A stretch of 64,000 nt of DNA. It comes from Vanilla planifolia (Eukaryota > Streptophyta > Magnoliopsida > Asparagales > Orchidaceae). This document shows, one piece after another, positions 53,237-64,000 of this stretch. Every line of letters begins with the position of its first letter. Positions within the stretch are counted from its first letter, which is position 1. The notes below the pieces were generated by a model. It ran no database searches. It was not told the origin of the DNA and saw only the letters and a program-made list of their open reading frames with translations. Location of the stretch: contig JAIUJO010000090.1 of the NCBI GenBank assembly GCA_023846275.1, positions 998,081 to 1,062,080 on the forward strand, read 5' to 3'. A program made the position numbers and the translations under genes.

Positions 53237-56200
53237 TAAATCTCTTCTCATGTGACATTTCATAGCATTTCTTTGGTGATCTTACATAACTTCAATTTAT
53301 CTCATTTTAGGTTTATTATATATACACCAAAAATTAAATAATAATGCATTGTTATTTACTATTATATTTCTTAATAATTTTTAAAAAGGTCGATTGGAGA
53401 TAAAAGAAATGTCACTAGAATCATCATCAGGTTCAATAACAAACTAAATCTTCCTTTCTATATTTTTTAAACTTTTTATTTTCTACTATTTTTTCTTGCT
53501 GTATAAGATATTCAATTCGTAGCAAATTTGGTTATCGATGATATTTCACACAATCTCCATAGTATTTGGCATTCAACTTTCTAGCATAATTTATCTCACT
53601 TAGCCTTTTACTTTGATTTTGTATATTCTTATGTAACTCTAAATCTACTATCATGTGTCCTTTATGTCACATTGATTAGGTTTTATTACTTTTCTTCAAT
53701 TTATATCATTTCAAATTTAAAACAAATTAGCTTAAGATTAAAGGGATAATTTGTTAATATTCATAATTATTTAATTTTATGTTTTATAATAATTCTAAAC
53801 TATGATTAGGAAGAATTAAATGTGGATGGACTCATCTCAATAAGCTCTACCATATTAATGCATTTAATGTTTTTTCTAGGGTTCTAGCATGTTTTATAAG
53901 GCATTATAATTCGTACATCATTTTATGATCTAGAGTTTTAAGCTTGATCTCCTTTGTATTTTGAAATGTAACCTTCACATGTAATTTATCCTAGTTTTTA
54001 AAATTTTTCAATATTATATTACTTTCATTTACATAATTTTAGCTTCATTGTACTTTTTTTTAATATTGAAATAATATTTTTTTATTTATACATATTTATG
54101 ATGGTAAATCTTTGAAATTTCTATTATGGTTTTTAAAAAATTATAATAGTCATCATAGTCATCTTGATGAGTTCTATCCAAGTAAATATTAATTTTAATA
54201 TTTTTAAATATTTTATTTATGGGATTTTTTTCATTCTATATGTGATATGTTTATTTGTACAATATTTTGTGATTGAGGATTTTACATTAGATCATCATGG
54301 AACCTTGAAATGTAATTTTTCCATACAATTATACCCATGTAATCAAAATTTCCACTTCATTTTGTTTTGTCATTCTAAATCTCTTCTTGTATAATTTTTA
54401 CATTGCTTTTATTTTGTTATATTTCATTACTTCAATTTGTCTCATTTCAACTTATTATACATCTACATAGTATTCAATACCAATTTATTATTATTTATTT
54501 TTTAATTGCTTTTATGTTTCAATGAAATTTAGAGTGAGGTTCATTTGAGACTAAATTAACATCATTGGAGTTATCCCAACAATTTCAATCCAATTAAATA
54601 TTATGTTTCATGTTTTAGTATATTGTTTAAGTGTTTGTCATGCTTTTTGAGGATTTCGATTTATAAACTATGTGACAATCGATGAAGTTACAATCAATCT
54701 CTTTAGTATACTAGAAAATAGGTTCCCTCTACAATTTATCCCTTTTTTATAAATTTTTACTTTGATTTTGATTTTATTTCTATGAATGTCAAATTATACT
54801 CACATGTGAATTTAAAGCCTGTAATTTCCTTATATTACATTGTTTCAATTTTTCATTTTAACTAAAATATAGTTTTACTTTTTTTTGAAATAATACACTA
54901 TTTTAATTTTTGTTTAATTAGTTTTGTAATTCATAGTAAATAAGCATTGTAGGAGTCATGTTGGTGAGTTTTATCAAATTAAAAATTAAATTTTATAATT
55001 GAAATATTTTATTTCGTATGATTTCCACATGGTTTGTGAGATTTTTTTCATCATAATTTATTTGATAATCACGTAAGTCACACTAGTATATTTTAATGCA
55101 AGTTTCCCATGGATTTTACCTCATTTCCTCAAAGTTTTGTCCTTAATTTTCTTATATTACTATGTTACACTATTTCTCATTTCATGTGGGCTTTACATTA
55201 CTTTGATTTTTTTATATTAAATTGCTTCTACATATCTTATTTACTATATTTTAAAATTATTTAATATTAAATGATAATATATTATTATTTATGATTATTT
55301 ATTTTGATAACTTGTAGTAATTCAAAACAAGGTTTGTTCCAAACAAAAAAATGGTAGCTAAACTAATCTTGATGAACTCCATCTAATTAAATTTTCATTT
55401 AGCATTATTATGTATTTAATTTTCAATGGTTTTTAGATAAGTTTTTTTTTTCATTTTGATTCATATAAAATTTTATGATCGATGAAGTTACTCTCGATCT
55501 TCTTAAGCTGTTGGAATGAAATTATCCCATACAATTTATCTCATTTCTTAAAGTTTTAATAATCATTTTGTATTATTACTCTAAAACTCAAATCTCTTCT
55601 CATGTGACTTTTATATCAGTTTGATTTTTTATATTATATAGCTTCAATATATATTATTTTTAGCTTTAATATATATTTACTTTATATTAAAATAAATATT
55701 AATTTTTATTGATCTTTCAATCGTTTTTTTAATCTCTAATATTCTTAAAATAAGGTCTCATAGAGAGAAAACAAACATCATCAAACTCATCTCGATGAGC
55801 TTTAAACGTTTAATTTTTTTGTATTCTCCATCACTTCATTTTTATGGTCTAAAGACAATTTCCTAGACATTTTTCTTTTACCAAATTTGATGTTTGCATT
55901 TGATCTCATTAATATCATAGAATATAACTTTCTCCTATGATTTATGTCTTCTCTTAAAGCTTTTGACTTTTACATGATCTTTTTATGTTGTAACTCTAAA
56001 TGTACTCTTCTATGACCTTTACATCTCATTGTTTTAGTCTTATTACTTGGCTTCAATATTTTTATTTCTAATTTAATATTTATTTTTTAATATTGAAATA
56101 ATGGTTTATTAATATTTATGCTTATTCTCTTTAATATATTATAGTAATTTATAATGCGGCATGATCAAGTTGAAATAAATGTCATTGGACTCATCTTGAT

Positions 56201-59200
56201 GAATGTTATCATTTCAAAATACTCATTTTTATATTTTTTTTAGTTTATTATCCTTTGAGTTTCTTGCATCTTCATGTGACTTTTTAATTATTAAAATTAA
56301 TAGAATTTATCCCAACAAGGTTTATCTAATGAAATATTCATTTTAATAATTTTTTAATTTATTGTTTTCAAGGGATTCTTCACATTTCACTAGACATTCA
56401 GATTTATAAAAAATTTGATGATTGAGGAAGTTATATTTGATCTCCTTAATATCTTAGACTGGATCATTCTTATAAAATTTACCTCTTTTCTTCAAATTAA
56501 TTTGCTTTGATTTGATTGTATTAACATGTAATTCAAAATATCCTTATATATGATGTCTACATTGCTTCGATTAAGTTTTATTTTATTTTTTCAATTAATC
56601 TAATCTAAAATTTAATATATTTCTTGTATATTTAGATAATATTATATTATTATTAATATTTACTTAATTTTATAATTTATAGTAATTCTAAACTAGGCGC
56701 AATTAAGATGAAAAAGACGGCCTAAGGTTGATCTCAACAAGCTCAATCTAAATAAATATTACTATTCATATTTTAAAAAAATTATTTTTATTATTTGTAT
56801 ATGAATTATAAGATATTTTGATTTGTATTTCATTTAATGATTGAGGATGTTATGCTAGATCTCCAAAGTATCATGGAATATAATTCTCTTTTAAAATTTT
56901 CCTCCTTAGTGTTTTTCTTTAATTTTTTCATATTATTATGAAACTATAATTCTATGCTAATATGACCCTTACAACTCTTTGATCTTATTAAACTACATAA
57001 CTTAAATTTGTGTAATTTTAGTATTATTGTATATTCACTTATAGTAAAATTATGCTTCATCATTATTTATCTATATTTAATTTTGTAATTCTTAGTAATT
57101 TTAAATAAGGTTCAATTTAAACACAAAAAGGTTGTTTGACTCTTCTTGATATGCTTTATAGAAAAAATATTTTTTAAATTTTTTTAAATATTTTATTTTC
57201 CAAGGTTTTAACACACTATATGTAACAATTTGATTCACAAAAAATTTTATAATTAATGTTGTTGCACTTGATATTCTTAGTGACATAAAATGTGACTTTC
57301 TCGTAGAATTTATCTTATTTCATTAAATTTTTTATTTTTTTACCAAACTCTAAATCTCTTGTCAAATGACTTCTACATCAATGTTTTTTTGGTTACATTT
57401 ATTATTGCTTCAATTTATCTCTTTTGAGCTTTAATATATGTATCTACTTAGTATTAATATGATAATTCATTTTTATTTTTATTTATGTACTTTTGTAATT
57501 ATAAAAGATCAAAAAAAGATTTGATTGAGCTCTATTTAATTAAATAATCTTTATTATACCTTTTAAAAAATTTTTATAACATTTTCATGCTCTTTACTAG
57601 TCATCTCAATTCATACCCAATTTAATAATCAAGGATGTTACATTTGCTCTCATTAATATCTTATTATGCAACTTTTCCACACAATTTATCTCACTTCAAC
57701 ATATACCTCTCTTTATTTTGGTAAACTACTATGAAACAATAATTTTCAACACTTGTGGCTACATCATTATGATTTTGTTATATTAAAATTCTTTAAATTT
57801 TGGCATTTCATTTTTTATATATATTTACCTTATATTAAAAAGATAATTTATATTATTTATGTATATTTGTTTTGATAGTTCACTATGATTCTGAGTGAGG
57901 TTTGATAAAGAAGAAAGAAATGTAGTTAGACTCCTCTTGATGACCCCTATAAAGTTAAATATTTATTAATATACTATTAAATATTTATTATTAATAACAT
58001 TTATGACATTTTAACAGAAAGTTTGAATTGAACATAATTTGACATTCAAGGGAATTTCACTTGATCTCCTTTGCATCTTACATAATAAATTTTTTGTACA
58101 ATTTTTCAAATTTATTCAAATGTTTTCTTTAATTGGGTTACTTTACTATGTAACTCTAAGTCTATTCTCATGTGACCTTTACATAACCTTCATTGAGTTG
58201 GATTATATTTCTATGATCTATCTAATTTCTCATGGTCTATATATCTACTTAAAATTTTAAAAATATTATATTATCATTTATGACTAGTTACTTTGGGAAA
58301 TCATAGTATTTACATTTTGGGTTCGATTATGACAAAGTATCATAGGACTCATCGAAATGAGCTTTATGAAATTAAATTTTTAATTATATATGTATATTTT
58401 AAATATGTTAGTTTTTAGTGTTTAGGCATACCTTAAGAGGCATTTTCACTTGTACATGATATTTCAATCGAGGATGTTTCACTGGTCTCCTTAGTACAAT
58501 GGAGTGCAACTTTCCTAGACAATTTTTCAAATTTACCCCTAATTTTTTGGTTTGAATTTGTTATAATACTCCGTAACTCTAAATATCATCTTATTTTACC
58601 TTTATATCATATTGATTTGGATTTATAGTATTGTTTAAGTTATCTCATTTTTGCTTTCATATATATTTTCTAAACATTAAATCAACAATTTCTTTTGCAC
58701 TTCTGTACTTTAGGAACTCTCAAAAATTTCAAACTAGGTTAGATAAAAAAGAAATAAATGTCATTGGAGTTGTCTTATAATGCATTATGTAATTAAATCT
58801 TCATTTTTATATTATGAAATATTTTATTTTAAAAATTTTTCATATTTTATGATTCATTTCGATTCATATTTAATTTGATTATCGAGTTTATTGTACTTGA
58901 TTTTCTTTGTATCTTGGAATGCAACTTCAACTTATAATTTATGTTGTTCCTTCGAATTATTTGTTTTGATTATATTAATATGAAACCCAATTTCTACTCA
59001 CATGTCACATCTGTAAGTCTATTATTATGTCATATTACATTACTTCATTTATGTTATTTTTGTTGTATTATGTATTTTGTAAATATATAAATAGTAATTA
59101 GTTATTATATGTTCTCTTATTCATGTGTAATTTATAGTAATTCATGATGTCGTAAAATCAATGTTAAATAAGTAGTGTTTGACTTGTCATAATGAGCTTT

Positions 59201-62200
59201 AATTAATAAAATATTTTTTAATATTTTATAATCATTTTATGTTTTTGTACACTTTGACAAACATTTTGATTCATGTTTGATTTGATAATCAAAGATGTTA
59301 CACTCGAACTACTTTGTATGTTAGAATATAAACTTTTTGTGTAATTTGCCATAAATTCAAATAATAGAATTTTTTTTTCTCATATCACATTGATATCACT
59401 TTTACTTGGTATTGTTAAATTATGTTAATGTCTTATTTTAGCTTCACTTTATGTTTATTTAATATAAAAATAATAATTTAGTATTTTTTATTTTTTAATG
59501 AATTTGTGGTAACCCCAAATGATCTCAGATGGAGATGTAGTACACGTCTATAAACTCAACTCAATCAGTTCTATCCAATTAAAAGTTCTCATAAATAGTT
59601 TTTTTCATTTCTTTAAAAATTTCTCTTTGATTTCATTATATTTTTAATTTAACTCTAAATCTCCTTTAATGCTACACTACAACACTTTCACTTATATCAT
59701 ATTCATGAAATTTAACTTATTTTTTATTCAATGTATATGTACTTATTATAAAAATAATAAAATTCTATTAGTTATGTTTATTTATTTTGAAATTTACAAT
59801 AATTCTAGGTAAGGTATGATCATCATGACAAGGAAGTCATTGGACTCATCTCGACCAACTCTATCCAACTAAAAATTAATTTTTATTATTTTAAATTTCC
59901 TATTTCTAATAATTTTTAAATAATTTACAAGATATTTTGATTCATACTTTATTTTTATGATCAAGGATATTATACTTGATCTCTTAAGTTCCTTTGAATT
60001 TAGCTTTATTATCTAGTTTATCTTATTTCTTCACATTTTGCTCTTTGATTAGGTTAGCTTACTATTTAACTCTAAATCTCCTCTCTTACTACCTTTAAAT
60101 CACTTTAATTTTGTCATCTTATATTACATCAATTTAACTATTTTTCATATTTAATATATATGTTCTTCATATTACAATTTTAATGTGTTATTTCTTATAT
60201 TTATTTATTTTGAAATTTTTGTTAAATCCAAAAGAGGCACAATTGAGACGAAACTATTATCATTCAATACACCTCTATGTACCATACAAAATAAATTTTT
60301 TAATTTGCATGCTTTTAAATATTTATATTTCAACTAGTTTTACATGATTATGAGATATTTTCTGTTATACTTGATTTGATAATCAAGATCATTATAATTG
60401 ATCTCCTTAATATCTTGGAATATATCGTTCTTTTATAATTTACCAAATTTTTTAAAATATTTCACTTTCCTTTTTTAATTTTAATTATGAAACTAAAATT
60501 CTTCTCTTATGTGATTTATGGAAGTCTTAGATTTGGTTATATTATAGCACTTCAATTTATATCGTAACTACTTTAATACAAAATCTTTTAATATTCTAAT
60601 AATTTTTTTTATTATTTATAAATATTTATTTTTATAATTTATAGTAAATATAAATATGCTTTGACTGAGATGAAATAAGTATTTTTGGACTATCCTTAAA
60701 GAGCCCTATCAACTTAATTATTGACTTTTTAGTTTTTCTTCAAATATTTTTGCTTGTAGGATTTTTGCATATTTTATGAGAAATTTTGATTAAGAGAAGA
60801 TTTGATGATGAATGATGTTGTAGTGGATCTCTTTAGTATATTGGAATTCAAATTTTATGTATAATTTATTTCATATCGTTAGAGATTTTATTTTGATTTT
60901 TTTCATATTACTATCAAACTCGATTTCTCCTTTAAGGCAACATTTGGATCTCTTTAATTTAGTTCTATTATATTGATTTGATTTATCTCATTTAAGGTTT
61001 AATATAAATTTGATTGATTTCAAAATAAAAATTTATTCTTATTTCTTAATTTTCTCATTAAACAAGTCCAATTGATGTTTATCCAATTACAAATTCAATA
61101 AGCGATTTTAAATATAATATCATTTTTTTAACATGTCTTGTGAGACATTTAAAAATGTAGATAATTTTATGAACATTGATGTTTTAGTTGATCTCCTTAG
61201 TATCTTAGGAAATCACTTTCCCATTCAATTTATCTAATGTTTTCAAAATTTTCAGTTTAATTTGCTAATACTACTATGTAAATCTAAAAAACTCTCATGT
61301 TAGCTTTACATCTCATTTATTTAATTCTATTACATTTCCTTAATATTTCTCAATCAAACTTTAATGTATATTTGTTCAATGTTATAATAATAATGTATTA
61401 CTTTTATGCCAATTTTTTTAAGGTATATGGTATTTCTAAATGAGATTTGATTGACAAGAAACACACATCTTTTGGCTCTTCTAAGCGAGATGTATGTAAT
61501 TCAATATTCTAACTTTTAATTTTAGATATTGTATTTTTTTAATTTTTAGCATGTCTTATGAATAACTTTAAAACATACCTAAATTATTTATCGATAGTGT
61601 TATACTAGATATCCTTATTATGTTAAAATGCTACTTTCTCTAGCAATTTAGCATGTTACCTCAAATGTTATATTCTTAGTTTGTTTTACTAGCATTTAAC
61701 TCAACATTTCCTCTAGTGTGACATTTACATTATTTTGATTTAGTTATTTCGTATTACATCAATTATCTAATTTTAGTTTTAATATTTATTTTCTTATATT
61801 TAAAAATAATATTTTTTATTATTTGTGATTATTTATATTTGTAATTTATAGTAATTCGAAAGGAGGATCAATCATCTTAGTATCATGAATTGTAACTTTC
61901 TTATGCAATTTATTTCATTTTCTTGAAGTTTTCTAGTTCATTTTGTAGTATTCTTATGAAACATTAATTTTCATCTCATGTGACTATTACTTCTCTTCAA
62001 TTTGTTCATATTCTTTGTTTTAGTTTATCAAATTTCAACATTAATATATGTTGTTAGTTATTAAAATAATAATTTATTAGTATTTATACTTATTTTTATT
62101 ATTAATTAGTAGTAATTCCATCGAGGTCAGATGGAGTGTAGTAAACATCAAGGGACTCATCTCAATAAGCTCGATCTAATAAAATATTTGTACTTTTAAT

Positions 62201-64000
62201 TTTAGATGTTTCATTTTCTAGTGTTTTTACAAGCCTTACAAGACATTCTTATTCATAGTTGACTTGATGATTGAGGATGTTACCTATAATAACCTTAGTA
62301 TCTTAGAATACAAATTTCATATATAATTCATCTACATTTTTAAATTTTTTTTCATTTGATTTTGTTATGTTATTATTAAACTCCAACTCTATAGTTATAT
62401 GACTTTTGCATCTTTTTTATTTATTTTTATGAAATTTATTTAATTTATTTGATTTCAACTTCAATAAATATTTTCATAGCATTCAAAAATTTCATTATTA
62501 ATTATTCTTTTTTTCATTAATAATTCATAGTAATTCTAAAGTGGCCCAACATAAATGAAAGATATGTCACTTGATTTGTCTTGACAAGCCATATTAAATT
62601 AAATAAATTTTTAATGTATTTTAATATTTGATTTCATAACATTTCAGCTTTTTATATGAGACATTTTTCATTATACTTGACTTAACTATCGTTGACAATA
62701 GGCACAACTTGTTCAGTATCAGCGAATACAACCTACACAATTTATCTTGTTTATTCAAAAATTGTTCTTTCATTTTATTATATTTATATTTAATAGAAAA
62801 TATCTTCTTAGGTCACCTTTGAATTAGTTTTTTACATTATTTAAATTTATCACATTTTACCTTTAACATATTTTTATTTAAATGTAATATAATAATTAAT
62901 TATTATTTTTTCTTATTTAATTTGGTAATTCACAATATTTTTAAACATGGTCTGAACAAATAATATTAATGATGTTGGAGTCATCACATCGGGCTCCTTA
63001 CAAATAAATGTTTATTCAATATTTTTTATATTTAATTTTTTAATGTTTTGGAATGGTGTATGCCAATTGAAATTTGTACTATTTTAATGATTGAGAATGA
63101 TAGCCTCACCCTTCTTAGTATTTTTGAATGCAATATTTCTATATAATTTATCTCATTTGTTCAAATATTTCACTTTTATTCCTTCCTACTACTATGTGAA
63201 TTCAAATGTATTCATTATTGCCCTTTATATCACGTTGCTTTGTTTATATTATATTACTTCACATTACCTAATCCACACTTTTATATATATTTACTTAACA
63301 TTAAAAAAATCACCTATTGTTATTTTTTATTATTCACATTGGAAATTCATAATACATGAAAACTAAGTCTGGTGGACATGAAATAATTGCCATTAGATTT
63401 GTCTCCAAAAGGCCTATCTAATTAAGCTTTTGTTATTCTATTTTTTAATATTTATTTTTAAGATTTGGCCATGCCTTATAAGGTTGATCAGTTTATACTT
63501 GATTTGATGATCAACGATGCGGCAACAAACCTACTTGGTATCTTAGAATCCAAGTATCTCATGTAATTTATCTCATTTTCTCATAATATTTCACTTTGAG
63601 TTTGTTATAAACAATGTCATTCTAATCATTCATGTGAGTATAACATCATTTTTATTTTATTGCTTATGTCGTTTAAGATTTAATATATATTTATTAAATA
63701 ATAAAATAACTATTAATAATTATTTATGCAAATTTTCTTTTGTAATTTGAAGAAATTTTCAATGAGGTCTGACAAAGGCAAAAAAAATGTTGTTAGGTCC
63801 CCTTGTTGAGCTCTATTCAATCAAATCATCAGTATTATAATTTTTATTATTTTAGTTTCAGTCTTTTTAGTATGATTTACAAGAAATTTTGATTAGTGTC
63901 TTATTTAATGATGAAGGTTTTTACCCCTATTCTCCATAACGTCTTGGAGCTTAAATTTGGTATACAATTTATCTCACATCTTTAGATGTTTTGCTTTGAT
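53226..64000 (+). repeat. 15.4-kb higher-order unit, copy 2 (runs off the right edge)
   Basis: Second copy of the unit that starts at 37,807, covering the first 10.8 kb of it. It keeps the same monomers in the same order, including the same truncations and odd junctions, so it was copied as one long piece. Small differences from copy 1 include loss of about 15 bp near 63,660, extra 3-bp 'ttt' near 61,470, two extra bases near 60,990, and the 112 bp at 63,823-63,934. Several CG sites lost in copy 1 are kept here and the reverse. No gene is visible; open frames at 54,164-54,394, 58,039-58,260 and 63,091-63,366 are satellite. Confidence 0.95.
63823..63934 (+). repeat. 112 bp present only in copy 2
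   Basis: Normal monomer sequence, including the 'gatttacaagaaattttgat' box and 'aatgatgaaggtttttac', that is absent from copy 1 at 48,419/48,420. Its presence here shows the ancestral state of the higher-order unit. Confidence 0.9.

Noticed and set aside
1-64000. Periodic repeats as a CRISPR array or bacterial repeat region
   Set aside because: The period is about 418 bp with no separate spacers, monomers are strongly diverged, and there are no bacterial genes.
37807-64000. The pair of long similar segments as LTRs of a giant element
   Set aside because: The copies contain only satellite, have no terminal TG...CA ends or target-site duplication, and the spacer has no retroelement genes; a tandem duplication explains the structure.
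1-64000. Organellar or AT-rich protist coding DNA
   Set aside because: No organellar gene, tRNA or long open frame is visible, whereas the ~418-bp periodicity covers the whole window.

Overview
The window looks like a piece of eukaryotic heterochromatin, most plausibly from a flowering plant, although the sequence itself does not prove the lineage. It is very AT-rich (about a quarter G+C or less by eye). I find no protein-coding gene, RNA gene, transposon or CRISPR array. Practically every base can be assigned to one family of old, strongly diverged tandem repeats with a monomer of about 418 bp. Landmarks recur at 418, 419, 422, 419 and 412 bp between 2.86 and 4.95 kb, and at 416 and 416 bp between 32.5 and 33.3 kb. 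About 150 monomers or monomer fragments are present. I do not recognise the family by name.

Layout by orientation, calling the T-rich reading '+': 1-347 is minus; 348-23,160 is plus; 23,161-32,185 is minus; 32,186-64,000 is plus. Three short segments run against their block: 10,554-10,626 and 16,269-16,540 (minus within plus) and 26,697-26,830 (plus within minus). The first two begin at the same monomer phase and seem to be copies of one old inversion junction. Many monomers are truncated or carry local duplications.

From 37,807 a 15,419-bp higher-order unit (about 37 monomers) begins. Its second copy starts at 53,226 and runs off the right edge. The two copies differ by only a few per cent in the stretches I compared, against very large divergence between neighbouring monomers, so this amplification is far younger than the array.

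Two signatures run through the whole window. First, matched monomer positions alternate between CG, TG and CA, and many differences between the two young 15.4-kb copies are of the same kind. This is the footprint of cytosine-methylation decay of a once more GC-rich satellite. Second, each monomer carries a short dyad, best seen as CTCATC-TC-GATGAG, which often survives in otherwise decayed monomers. The short open frames in the window are AT-rich translations of the satellite and are not annotated as genes.
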